Source of the DNA: Opitutia bacterium
Lineage (GTDB): Bacteria; Verrucomicrobiota; Verrucomicrobiia; Opitutales; Opitutaceae
Length of the DNA: 64,000 nucleotides
Reading direction: 5' to 3'
NCBI GenBank assembly: GCA_016217545.1
Contig: JACRHT010000012.1
Location: 992,001-1,056,000, forward strand
The notes below the pieces were generated by a model that saw only the letters and a list, made by a program, of their open reading frames with translations, did not search any database and had not been told where the DNA came from. Of the stretch, positions 40,528 to 48,601 are shown one piece after another (the stretch's first letter is position 1; every line of letters starts with the position of its first letter). The translations under genes and the position numbers were made by a program.

Positions 40528-41877
40528 ATGTCCGCCCCGCTTCGCACCGCCCCCGTTGAAACCAACCAGATGCCGCCCGGCATCCCCTACATCGTCGGCA
40601 ATGAAGCCGCCGAGCGGTTCAACTTCTACGGGCTGAAGGCGATTCTCGTCATCTACATGACCCAATATCTGCGCGACCGCTCCGGGGCGCTCGCGCCGAT
40701 GAACGAGAACGAGGCCAACGCGTGGTATCACCTCTTCGTCGGTTCGAACTATTTTTTCCCGATGATGGGTGCGATCATCGCCGACGTTTTCTGGGGCAAG
40801 TTCCGCACGGTGTTCTGGATTTCGCTCGTCTATTGCGTCGGCTGCCTCGCGCTTGCCCTCGATCACACTCGGACGGGACTGTTCGTCGGTCTCGGTCTGA
40901 TCGCGCTGGGTGCCGGCGGCATCAAGCCCTGCGTCGCGGCGAATGTCGGCGATCAATTCGGCGCGGCCAACCAACACCTCGTCTCGCGCGCGTTCGGCTG
41001 GTTCTACTGGGCGGTCAATTTCGGGTCGTTCTTCTCGATTTCGCTCACGCCGTGGCTGCTGCAAAAACACGGGCCTGGCCTCGCGTTCGGCATTCCCGCG
41101 GGACTGATGCTGCTCGCGACCGTCATCTTCTGGGCGGGTCGGCGCCAGTTCGTGCACGTGCCGCCGAAGGGCAAGGCGTTCATCGCCGAGACCTTCAACC
41201 GCGCGAGCCTCACCACGCTCGGGCGGCTGGCGATGATCTTCGTGTTCATGGTGCCGTTCTGGGCGCTGTGGGACCAGAGCGGCGGCGAGTGGGTGCTGCA
41301 GGCCGACAAGATGGAGCGCAACCTCTTCGGCTTCGAGATCCTCGCGCCTCAGCTGCAAGCGGTGAATGCGATCATGATCCTAAGCTTCATCCCGCTGTTC
41401 CAATATCTCATCTATCCCGCGATCGATCGGGTCTGGAAACTCACCGCGCTCCGCAAGATCGGCCTCGGCATCTTCACCATCGGCCTCTCGTTCCTCGTCA
41501 CCGCATGGATCGAGTCGCAGATTCAGGCCGGACTGAAGCCCAATATCGCGTGGCAACTGCCGGCCTTCGCGCTGCTCTCGGCGGGCGAAGTCATGGCGTC
41601 GATCACCGCGCTCGAGTTCGCCTACACGCAGGCGCCGAAACACCTGAAGGCGGTCGTGCAGGCGATTTTCTACCTATCGATCACCGGCGGCAATTTCTTC
41701 ACCGCGGCCGTCCACTGGTTCATCGCCAATCCCGACGGCACCGCGAAGCTGCAGGGACCGGCGTTCTACATTTTCTTTGCGGTGCTCTCGATGACTGCCG
41801 CCATCGCCTTCAGCTTCGTCGCGCGCCGCTACAAGGAGGTCAATTACCTCCAAGCCGACGCGCCCGCTCAAACCTGA
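40528..41877 (+). CDS. POT-family proton-coupled peptide transporter
   Basis: 449 residues with twelve or more membrane segments, of the PTR2/POT branch of the major facilitator superfamily. The proton-coupling motif appears as GNEAAERFNFYGLKAILVIY (residues 17-36) and the second family motif around GAGGIKPCVAANVGDQF (near 125). It imports di- or tripeptides, or related compounds, with protons. ATG at 40528. Repeat copy C starts 8 bp after the stop. Confidence 0.92.
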   Translation: MSAPLRTAPVETNQMPPGIPYIVGNEAAERFNFYGLKAILVIYMTQYLRDRSGALAPMNENEANAWYHLFVGSNYFFPMMGAIIADVFWGKFRTVFWISLVYCVGCLALALDHTRTGLFVGLGLIALGAGGIKPCVAANVGDQFGAANQHLVSRAFGWFYWAVNFGSFFSISLTPWLLQKHGPGLAFGIPAGLMLLATVIFWAGRRQFVHVPPKGKAFIAETFNRASLTTLGRLAMIFVFMVPFWALWDQSGGEWVLQADKMERNLFGFEILAPQLQAVNAIMILSFIPLFQYLIYPAIDRVWKLTALRKIGLGIFTIGLSFLVTAWIESQIQAGLKPNIAWQLPAFALLSAGEVMASITALEFAYTQAPKHLKAVVQAIFYLSITGGNFFTAAVHWFIANPDGTAKLQGPAFYIFFAVLSMTAAIAFSFVARRYKEVNYLQADAPAQT

Positions 41878-41884
41878 GTAAACC

Positions 41885-41975
41885 AACCACGAATGAACAC
41901 GAATAGACACGAATCGCTGCGCCGCGCCCGATGCCTCGGCCATTCATTCGTGTCCATTGGTGTCCATTCGTGGTT
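41885..41975. repeat. ACGAAT inverted-repeat element, short copy C
   Basis: Left arm 41885-41914 and right arm 41946-41975, 30 bp each, 27 of 30 paired, with a 31-base loop. It lies between the POT transporter stop and the start of the half-length aldehyde dehydrogenase. The loop differs from that of copy A except for GCTGCGC. Confidence 0.92.
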
Positions 41976-41999
41976 CAACTCCTTCCTCCCCTTTCCGCC

Positions 42000-42866
42000 A
42001 TGACCCGTCTGCCCGTCACCAAAACGCCCAAGTGCTACGTCGGAGGAGCATTCATCCGCTCCGAGAGTTCGCGCGTGTTCCCGCTCAAGGACGCCGCTGG
42101 CAATTTCTTCGCCAACATCCCGCAGTGCACGCGCAAGGACCTGCGCAACGCCGTCGAGGCCGCCGCCAAGGCCGGTCCCGGCTGGGCCAAACGCACGGCC
42201 TACAACCGCGGCCAGATCATCTACCGCCTCGCCGAGATGCTCGAGGCGCGCCAAGCCGACATGGCCGACGCGCTCGCCATCGGCGGCGCCTCGAAGGCGG
42301 CCGCGGCCAAGGAGATCGTCGCGACGATCGACCGTCTCATTTACTACGCCGGCTGGACCGATAAATACGAGTCGCTGCTCGGCAGCGTGAACCCGGTCGC
42401 CGCGCCGTATTTCAATTTCACCGTGACCGATCCGATGGGCATCGTCGGCGTGATCGCGCCCGATGAGGCGCCGTTGCTCGCGCTCGTGTCGCTCATCGCG
42501 CCGATCATCACGAGCGGCAACCCGGTCGTCGCGCTCGCGTCGTCCACGCAACCGTATCCGAGCATCGTGCTCGGCGAAATGCTCGCCACGAGCGACCTGC
42601 CCGGCGGCGTCGTGAATCTGCTCACCGGTTTCCGCAAGGAGATCGTGCCGACGATGGCCACGCATACGCACCTGCGCGCGCTGGCCGGCGTGGCCAATGC
42701 CGAGGAGCGCAAGACGCTCAAGCTCGGTGCCGCCGAGAGCGTGAAGCGCGTGAAGCTGCACGCCGCCGAGGACAAGACCGACTGGTTCTCCGATCGCGCG
42801 CAGAGCCTCTACGAGATCCGCGACTTCGTGGAGTTCAAGACGACCTGGCATCCGGTCGGCGCCTGA
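42000..42866 (+). CDS. Half-length, non-catalytic aldehyde dehydrogenase homologue
   Basis: 288 residues that align with the N-terminal (cofactor-binding) half of aldehyde dehydrogenases: KCYVGGAFIRSESSRVFPLK, DPMGIVGVIAPDEAPLLALV and DLPGGVVNLLTGF. The segment replacing the FTGS motif reads HLRALAGVANAEE. The ELGGK Glu and the catalytic Cys domain are absent, and a unique ~50-residue tail follows. It cannot be an active dehydrogenase alone. ALDH16-type enzymes combine an active domain with a degenerate one; this gene and the full enzyme at 38283 may be the split equivalent, working with DeoC. ATG at 42000. Confidence 0.85.
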   Translation: MTRLPVTKTPKCYVGGAFIRSESSRVFPLKDAAGNFFANIPQCTRKDLRNAVEAAAKAGPGWAKRTAYNRGQIIYRLAEMLEARQADMADALAIGGASKAAAAKEIVATIDRLIYYAGWTDKYESLLGSVNPVAAPYFNFTVTDPMGIVGVIAPDEAPLLALVSLIAPIITSGNPVVALASSTQPYPSIVLGEMLATSDLPGGVVNLLTGFRKEIVPTMATHTHLRALAGVANAEERKTLKLGAAESVKRVKLHAAEDKTDWFSDRAQSLYEIRDFVEFKTTWHPVGA

Positions 42867-42917
42867 GTCTGGTTCAAGCGGTCGGACGCGTTTTCGGAAG
42901 CGCCAAACTTGAAGGTG

Positions 42918-42989
42918 GTCGCCGCTGTCCCCAGCGGCGACTTGCAAGCGAGTTCGCCGCGGAAAGGCGTCGGTAGGGACACCGACGCC
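42918..42989. repeat. Two REP-like hairpins in the convergent gap
   Basis: GTCGCCGCTG-TCCC-CAGCGGCGAC (42918-42941) and GGCGTCGGT-AGGGAC-ACCGACGCC (42966-42989). Both are perfect stems but neither has a T-run. They lie between the convergent half-ALDH gene and the three-gene set and could block read-through from either side. Confidence 0.7.
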
Positions 42990-43019
42990 CACCGAGGGTC
43001 CCTGCGGCGTGAGGGAAAA

Positions 43020-43928
43020 TCAGCCGTAAGTCAGCACGTAGGGTGCGGTGCCAATCGTGAAGCTCAGCACGAGCGAGGCTTTCGGCTGGATCTTGGCTTG
43101 GGAGGTCGTCGTCCAGCCCGTGCCGTCGCCCCAGACTTGGTTCACCGTGGCCGCGCCGTTCGGCAGGTAGGTGATGAAGTAGGGGAAGTGGTCGAGCGTG
43201 GTGGCCACGACGGCTTGCAGGTTCTGGTTGAGCGGGAGTTTTTCCGCGACCGGATGCGACGGGTAAGTCGACGGATCGTCCCACGCGTGATCGAGGAACA
43301 CGGTTTTGTAGGCGGTGTTCGTCTTGATGAAGAACCACTCGCCGCCGAACTGGAAGAACGCGAAGCGCGTCCAGCCGTTGGCCCAGGTCCACGCGCCGAG
43401 CGCCTGCGGGGCGAGCGGTTTGTCGGAGGCGGGGCCGAGCTGATAGGTGAAGACGTTGTTGGCCTTGCTGACGTTCGTGTTGTAGCCGAGCAGATACGGC
43501 GTGCCGCGGTAGAGATACGGCTGCACGAGCGTGAGGCCGGGCTGCGCGGGCACGCCTTTCGTGACGATGCCGGAGATCTTGCCGACGGCGTTGATGGTGA
43601 AGAAGCCGAAGTTGCCATTGCTCGCGGTGTAGGCGACGAGCGCGGGACCGTTGTTGATCGTGAATGGCTGCACGATGTCCCAGCCGGGCCCGAGCGTGGC
43701 GCTGCCGGCGGCCTTCACGGTGAGTTTGCCGAGCGCGCCGGGTTTCACGGTGTAGAAGTCGATGGCGCCGCTGGTGGCGTTGTAGCCGAGCAGGCACGTC
43801 TGCGGGCCGACGGCGGTGGAGACGACTTGGGTGTAGCCGGCGGCGAGGCCGGTCTTGCTGCCGTTGGCAGCGGCCCACGCGCGGCTGAGGCGGACGGGGC
43901 GGGATTTGAGAGCGTAGATGGTGGACAT
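43020..43928 (-). CDS. Hypothetical repeat protein, last gene of the three-gene set
   Basis: 302 residues without a signal peptide. It contains five or six units of about 45 residues with a recurring pattern such as QTCLLGYNATSGAIDFYTVK, GPALVAYTASNGNFGFFTIN and TPYLLGYNTNVSKANNVFTY, each followed by a ...GW or ...QPF turn. This is the look of a beta-propeller of the tectonin/PLL-lectin kind. The family is not firmly recognised. I use the ATG at 43928, 41 bp after the preceding gene of the set. A carbohydrate-binding or partner-binding role is a guess. Confidence 0.65.
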   Translation of the reverse strand: MSTIYALKSRPVRLSRAWAAANGSKTGLAAGYTQVVSTAVGPQTCLLGYNATSGAIDFYTVKPGALGKLTVKAAGSATLGPGWDIVQPFTINNGPALVAYTASNGNFGFFTINAVGKISGIVTKGVPAQPGLTLVQPYLYRGTPYLLGYNTNVSKANNVFTYQLGPASDKPLAPQALGAWTWANGWTRFAFFQFGGEWFFIKTNTAYKTVFLDHAWDDPSTYPSHPVAEKLPLNQNLQAVVATTLDHFPYFITYLPNGAATVNQVWGDGTGWTTTSQAKIQPKASLVLSFTIGTAPYVLTYG

Positions 43929-43969
43929 GGTGGATGTGGAGTGGGAGGAGCGGTGCGATGCGCGGGCGG

Positions 43970-44740
43970 TCAGGTGTTGGCCGGTTTCACGCGCTTGAAT
44001 TGGATGTTGAGGAACTGGTTTCCGGTCAGCGTGAGGCCGGGCCAGGTTTGATCGAGCGAGGCGCCCATGGTGGTGGGCGCGGCGGATTGCCAGAGGTAGT
44101 TCTTCAGGCCGGCGGGCAGCGTGGCGGTGGGCGACTGGCCGGGCTTCGGCCCGGACCAATGCTCCCACCACGCGACGTAGCCGGCGCCGGTGCAGAGGAA
44201 CGCGCCGTCGAGACCGGCCGGCGGCGCGGCGGCGACGCCCTGTGCCCAAGCCGCGAGCGCGGCGAGAAACGCGGGGGTGTTCGTGCTGCTCGCGAAGCCG
44301 GCGACGAGGTGCCGGGCGGTGCCGTGCATCCAGTCGATCGACTGCGGCAGCAGGAACACGGGCGTCTCGAGCGCGAGCTTGCCGGTGAACGGTTGCGCGT
44401 AGCCGGCGGAGCTGGCGCCGGGGCTGAGGTCATACACGCCCTTGTGGGTGAGCGTGTAGGCGCGGCCGCCGACGGTGCCGGTGTTGTTGTTGTAGGCCGC
44501 CGGGCTGGCCCAGCAGAGCAGCGCGGTTTCCCACGGCACGCCGGCGGGCAGGCCGGTTTGCGCGGGGACGCCCGGCAGGTAGGCCCAGAGGCCGAGCGGC
44601 GGCTGCATGAGCGCGCAGCCGGGGATGAAGGTGCCGCCGAGCAGTTCGAGGAACGAGGCGAGGTTGAGCGTGCTCAACGGATAACCTCGCCACACCCGAA
44701 CGTTGCCCGGCGCCACGACGTGGGACGTGGCTGTGCTCAT
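43970..44740 (-). CDS. Hypothetical protein, middle gene of the three-gene set
   Basis: 256 residues, no signal peptide, rich in Trp, Pro and Gly. I do not recognise it. NLASFLELLGGTFIPGCALM near residue 27-46 faintly recalls the GGPFFPGIE motif of LodA-type oxidases, but nothing else supports that. It lies only 6 bp after the nucleoside-phosphorylase-like gene and 41 bp before the propeller-like gene, so the three are probably one operon with a joint task. The annotated ATG is at 44740. Confidence 0.6.
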   Translation of the reverse strand: MSTATSHVVAPGNVRVWRGYPLSTLNLASFLELLGGTFIPGCALMQPPLGLWAYLPGVPAQTGLPAGVPWETALLCWASPAAYNNNTGTVGGRAYTLTHKGVYDLSPGASSAGYAQPFTGKLALETPVFLLPQSIDWMHGTARHLVAGFASSTNTPAFLAALAAWAQGVAAAPPAGLDGAFLCTGAGYVAWWEHWSGPKPGQSPTATLPAGLKNYLWQSAAPTTMGASLDQTWPGLTLTGNQFLNIQFKRVKPANT

Positions 44741-44746
44741 GGCGCG

Positions 44747-45865
44747 TCAGCCCTTGAAGCCGCAGATGATGCTCCAGGTGGCGAGGCCGCTCATCACGGT
44801 CGTCCAGTAGCCGTATTTCGAATAGTAGTATTCGGCGCACTTGCTCTGCATGTCGTGGTTGAGCGTGCCGTTGATCGTGGGATCGGAGAGGTTGCGCACG
44901 CAGGCCCAGAGCGGCGGCGACTTCATCTCGGAGCACACGAGGCCGAGCACCGCGTCGTCCATCTCGACGGCCATGCCGAGCTTCGAGAGGTCGTTCACCG
45001 TCGTGCCGAACTCGAAGAAGTCCGTCGTGAGAATCGGATGGAACGGCGGGATCTGGCCGACGACGGGATACTTGCCGCCGTCGTAGTAGATCGTGGGCGC
45101 GGTGGGTTGTTTCGAGAGCGTGCAGACGGGCGAGGGCGGAGTCTCGCCGCCGAGTTTGCCGACGAAGAGCTTCATCAGCTTCATCGCCTCGGCCGATTGG
45201 GTCTGCGGGATGGTCCAGTCGCTCTTGTAGGTTTTGCCGTTGAAGGGGGCGTTTTTGTAGTGCTGTTCGCACATGAAGTGCGCGGCGCGGCTGACGGAGA
45301 CGTCGCCGAGGCACATGTCGTTGTAGACGCCGCCGCTCGTGCCGGTGGTGAGGAAGAGCTTCGGCTTCGCCTCGGAGATCATCTGGGCGAGCATGTCCTT
45401 GATCGGGAGCGAATATTGGCCGTTCGGCAGGAGGATGCCGTCGGTGTGCATGTGGAGCTCGGTCTTGTAGACGAGCACGCGTTTGCCGCCGATGATCGTG
45501 AGGTAGTAGCTGCCGAGGCGCTTGCTCTCGCGCGACGGGGCGTTGGGGCCGATTTGCGGGAGGTATTTCGTCTCGAAGAAACGCGCGTAGGGATACCAGT
45601 TGTAGCGGTCGACGCCCGGCGTGAGCACGTCGGCCATGGCGTTGCTCTCGGCGGAGGTGTCCATCATCGCGATGATGTCGACTTGCGGGAGCGGATCGTC
45701 GGGCTTCGGCGCGGGCGTGATCGCCTGCGGTTTCGGCGCGAGGCCGGAGGGGAACGGGATGTTGAGCGTTTCCGAGCCGGCTTTGGATTTGCCGGGGGCG
45801 GTGAGACGTTTCAGGGCGAGCTCGTGACGGCGCGCGAACTCCTGCGGGGATTTGGTGGACTGCAT
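44747..45865 (-). CDS. Nucleoside-phosphorylase-like protein
   Basis: 372 residues with features of the PNP/UDP phosphorylase (nucleosidase) superfamily: PKLFLTTGTSGGVYNDMCLG with DVSVSRAAHF near residue 180-210 corresponds to the family's TAGG...GDVV region, and GMAVEMDDAVLGLVCSEM, followed by RNLSDP near 315-340, to VEMEAA...SD with the catalytic Asp. It is longer than ordinary nucleosidases, with about 80 extra N-terminal residues and an insertion near 225-280. Substrate unknown. The start is the ATG at 45865; the frame is open a further 108 bp upstream. It heads a three-gene set with two unknown proteins. Confidence 0.75.
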   Translation of the reverse strand: MQSTKSPQEFARRHELALKRLTAPGKSKAGSETLNIPFPSGLAPKPQAITPAPKPDDPLPQVDIIAMMDTSAESNAMADVLTPGVDRYNWYPYARFFETKYLPQIGPNAPSRESKRLGSYYLTIIGGKRVLVYKTELHMHTDGILLPNGQYSLPIKDMLAQMISEAKPKLFLTTGTSGGVYNDMCLGDVSVSRAAHFMCEQHYKNAPFNGKTYKSDWTIPQTQSAEAMKLMKLFVGKLGGETPPSPVCTLSKQPTAPTIYYDGGKYPVVGQIPPFHPILTTDFFEFGTTVNDLSKLGMAVEMDDAVLGLVCSEMKSPPLWACVRNLSDPTINGTLNHDMQSKCAEYYYSKYGYWTTVMSGLATWSIICGFKG

Positions 45866-46039
45866 GGGCGTCGATTTCTTCGGCCGGGGTAACCGGCTTG
45901 TCTCCGCGTGTCGTCGAGAGACGTTGACGCTGGCCCGCGCGCGGACCGTCGGGAGGCCGCCGCAGCGAAGCAAGAAGTATTACTCCTCCTCGCTGATGCG
46001 GGGTTTGACGCGGCCGCGACGCCCCACGACTCTCGCGGG

Positions 46040-46459
46040 ATGAGCGAGCTAACGAACGGCGCGTCGCGGATGCCGCCCCTCAAGGTCTGGTGGATCGTCT
46101 GGGGCGCGACCCTCGTCAGCCTGTGCACGATCTGGGGGAGCGTCGGTTGGCTGAAGCTGCCGGGCAGCGCGGCGCACCGGAATCCGTTCTACGATCTCGT
46201 CGGTCTGGTGCCGCTGTTCGTGAGCATCGTGGTGCGCTGGCTCGTGCTGCCGCGCTACACGGACGGAGCGCGGGCGTTTGTCGTTTTCATCGCCGGCCTC
46301 GCGCTGGCGGAGGTGGCGGGCATCCTCGGGATTTTCCTCGGCGGGCCGTATCGCGACGACCTCTTCCTGCTCGGTGCGCTCGGCATCCTGCAGTTCGTGC
46401 CGCTCTACGCGAAGCGCCTGCAGGAGCCGAAGGCCGAAGGTTTCATCCCGAACAACTGA
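46040..46459 (+). CDS. Small integral membrane protein
   Basis: 139 residues with four membrane segments (VWWIVWGATLVSLCTIWGSV; the DLVGLVPLFVSIVVRWLVLP region; FVVFIAGLALAEVAGILGIF; LGALGILQFVPLYA). No family recognised. I use the ATG at 46040 (MSELTNGASRM); the frame is open to 45908 but without membrane or signal features. It is divergent from the three-gene set across 174 bp. Confidence 0.72.
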   Translation: MSELTNGASRMPPLKVWWIVWGATLVSLCTIWGSVGWLKLPGSAAHRNPFYDLVGLVPLFVSIVVRWLVLPRYTDGARAFVVFIAGLALAEVAGILGIFLGGPYRDDLFLLGALGILQFVPLYAKRLQEPKAEGFIPNN

Positions 46460-46661
46460 CGTCCGCTGCGCCGCAGCAGGCTTTGGCCGGGGTGAAGGAT
46501 ACGGGCGGGATCGTCATGTGATCGACGGGCGTGGCGCCGAGGTGGCGCGCGAGTTTATCGAGCCAGCTCTCGCGGAAAGCGGGGCGGTTGCCGGCGGTCG
46601 TCGCCGTCGGATCGAGCCGCTGCGCGGCGGTGGTGTCGGATTCGTGGTCGCTGAGTTTCAT
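46443..46661 (-). CDS. Possible small Cys-containing protein
   Basis: 72 residues from the ATG at 46661 (MKLSDHESDTTAAQRLDPTA); the C-terminus is ACCGAADVSCSG, with four-residue spacing that could bind metal. It overlaps the 3' end of the membrane protein gene by 17 bp. GC-rich third positions are moderately in its favour, but there is no recognisable family, so it is tentative. Confidence 0.35.
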   Translation of the reverse strand: MKLSDHESDTTAAQRLDPTATTAGNRPAFRESWLDKLARHLGATPVDHMTIPPVSFTPAKACCGAADVSCSG

Positions 46662-46831
46662 AGCGCGGACCGTAGGCGGCAAAGCGCGCAATTCCAGCGG
46701 GAGCGTTGATTTCGGCCGCTGTGGCCGTGGCTCGTGCGCGTCGGTGTGCCGTTCGGACGAAATGCCCGGCACAGTGTGTTTGGACCGATACGGGACTTGC
46801 CAACCCGCGAGCGTCCCACTCAGGTGACTGG

Positions 46832-48601
46832 GTGTTTTACCCTAGACACCATCTGGCCGTCGTCGCCGCCGTTTTTGGTGCGGTGGTCTCGGCGATCGGC
46901 GCGGCGGAGACGGTGACGCTCCAGCTCAAGTGGAAACACCAGTTCCAGTTCGCCGGTTACTACGCCGCGATCGCCCAGGGTTACTACCGCGATGCCGGGC
47001 TCGACGTTCAGCTGCGCGAAGCCGAACCGGGTCGCGATCCGGTTGAAACTGTCCTCGCGGGCGAAGCCGATTTCGGTGTCGGCACGTCGGAGCTGTTGCT
47101 GCTGCGCGGACAAGGTAAACCCGTCGTCGTGCTCGCGGCGATCTTCCAACACTCGCCGCTGACCCTGCTCACGCGCCGCACCGACCGCGTGAACGATCTC
47201 CAGGCGCTGCACGACCAGCCGATCATGATCGAGCCGCAGTCGGCCGAGCTCTTCGCCTACTTCCGCAACGAAGGCGTCGACCCCGCCAAGCTCCACGTCG
47301 TGCACCACACGTTCGAGGTGCGTGATCTGATCGACGGCCGCGTGGCGGCGATGTCGGCCTACGCGAGCGACGAGCCGTTTTTGTTGCGGCAGGCGGGTGT
47401 CGACTACCTCACGTTCACCCCGCGCGCGGGCGGCATCGATTTCTACGGCGACAACCTTTTCACCACCGAGCGGCAGCTGCGCGAGCATCCCGGACGCGTG
47501 CGCCGTTTTCGCGAAGCCAGCCTGCGCGGCTGGGACTACGCGCTCGCGCATCCGGACGAGATCGTCGCGCTGATCCACCAGCGCTACAGCCAGCGCAAGA
47601 GCCGCGAGCATCTCCAGTTCGAAGCCGCGCAAACCGCCCAACTCATGCATCCCGGCCTGATCGAGGTCGGCCACATGAACCCGGGCCGCTGGCGCCACAT
47701 GGCGGACACCTACGCGGAATTCGGCATGTTGCCGCGCAATTTTCAATTCGGCGCGTTCCTCTACGATCCCAACCCGACGCCCGATCTGCGCTGGGTCTAT
47801 TGGACGCTCGGCATCACCGTCGCGCTGCTGCTCGCGGCCGTCGGCTGGGTGCTGCCGTTGATACGGCTCAACCGCCGACTCCGCGCGGCCGACGAGTCGA
47901 AGACGCGTTTTCTCGCCTTCCTCGCCCACGAAATCCGCACGCCACTCAACGGCATGGCGGGCGTCGTCGACCTGATGAAGTCCGACTCGCTGAGTGCGTC
48001 GCAGCGCGAGCTGCTCGAGCTCCAGGAACGCTCCGCGCAAAACCTCCTGCGGCTCGTCGACAGCGTGCTCGACTACTCGCGCCTCGATGCCGGCAAGATG
48101 ACCGTCGAGCGCGCGCCAGTGGAACTCCGCACCTTCGCCTCCGACGTCTGCGAGCTCTTCCGCACCGTCGCTCAAGCCCGCAAGGTGAACCTCCGCTGCG
48201 AGATCGCGCCCGACGTGCCGGCGTGCGTGCAGACCGACGGCGTGAAGCTCCGCCAGATCCTCGCCAACCTGCTCTCCAACGCCGTGAAATTCACGATCGT
48301 CGGCAACGTCACGCTCGCCATCGCGCGCATCGGCACGGCGAGCGATGGCACGCTGCGCCTGCGCTTCAGCGTCACCGACACCGGCCCGGGCATTTCGCCC
48401 GAGGCGCAGGCGCGGCTTTTCCAACCGTTCGAGCAGGCGGACGCCACGGTCGTGCGCCGACACGGCGGCAGCGGCCTCGGGCTGAACATCTCGCGGTCGC
48501 TCGCGCAGCTGCTCGGCGGAGACATCCGCGTCGAGAGCAAGCCCGGCGTCGGCTCGACGTTCATTGTCGAGATCGCGGCGGCCGACGCTTCGCGCGCCTG
48601 A
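46832..48601 (+). CDS. Histidine kinase with an NMT1/THI5-like periplasmic sensor
   Basis: 589 residues from the GTG at 46832, which places a signal peptide (MFYPRHHLAVVAAVFGAVVS) directly at the start. Residues 27-270 are an NMT1/THI5-type solute-binding domain (LKWKHQFQFAGYYAAIAQGY, GEADFGVGTSELL), as in pyrimidine and nitrate/sulfonate-binding proteins. One membrane helix is near 323-345, then HisKA (FLAHEIRTPLNG, His near 366) and HATPase_c (NLLSNAVKF, DTGPGISPEA, GGSGLGLNIS). There is no receiver domain, and no response regulator is adjacent. It probably senses a pyrimidine-like or other small ligand. It abuts the convergent TfoX gene. Confidence 0.9.
   Translation: MFYPRHHLAVVAAVFGAVVSAIGAAETVTLQLKWKHQFQFAGYYAAIAQGYYRDAGLDVQLREAEPGRDPVETVLAGEADFGVGTSELLLLRGQGKPVVVLAAIFQHSPLTLLTRRTDRVNDLQALHDQPIMIEPQSAELFAYFRNEGVDPAKLHVVHHTFEVRDLIDGRVAAMSAYASDEPFLLRQAGVDYLTFTPRAGGIDFYGDNLFTTERQLREHPGRVRRFREASLRGWDYALAHPDEIVALIHQRYSQRKSREHLQFEAAQTAQLMHPGLIEVGHMNPGRWRHMADTYAEFGMLPRNFQFGAFLYDPNPTPDLRWVYWTLGITVALLLAAVGWVLPLIRLNRRLRAADESKTRFLAFLAHEIRTPLNGMAGVVDLMKSDSLSASQRELLELQERSAQNLLRLVDSVLDYSRLDAGKMTVERAPVELRTFASDVCELFRTVAQARKVNLRCEIAPDVPACVQTDGVKLRQILANLLSNAVKFTIVGNVTLAIARIGTASDGTLRLRFSVTDTGPGISPEAQARLFQPFEQADATVVRRHGGSGLGLNISRSLAQLLGGDIRVESKPGVGSTFIVEIAAADASRA

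Noticed and set aside
43970-44740. LodA-type oxidase identity for the middle gene of the three-gene set
   Set aside because: Only a short GGTFIPGC stretch is suggestive; the length and the rest of the sequence do not fit.
43934-45892. Open plus-strand frame of 652 codons over the three-gene set
   Set aside because: Gly/Arg/Glu-rich mirror of minus-strand coding; the minus frames have the nucleosidase motifs and tight operon spacing.
46661-46831. Riboswitch before the NMT1-sensor kinase (for example of thiamine type)
   Set aside because: No conserved THI-box-like core is visible; only short chance stems.
46820-48463. Open minus-strand frame of 547 codons
   Set aside because: Antisense to the NMT1-sensor kinase and without any recognisable motif.
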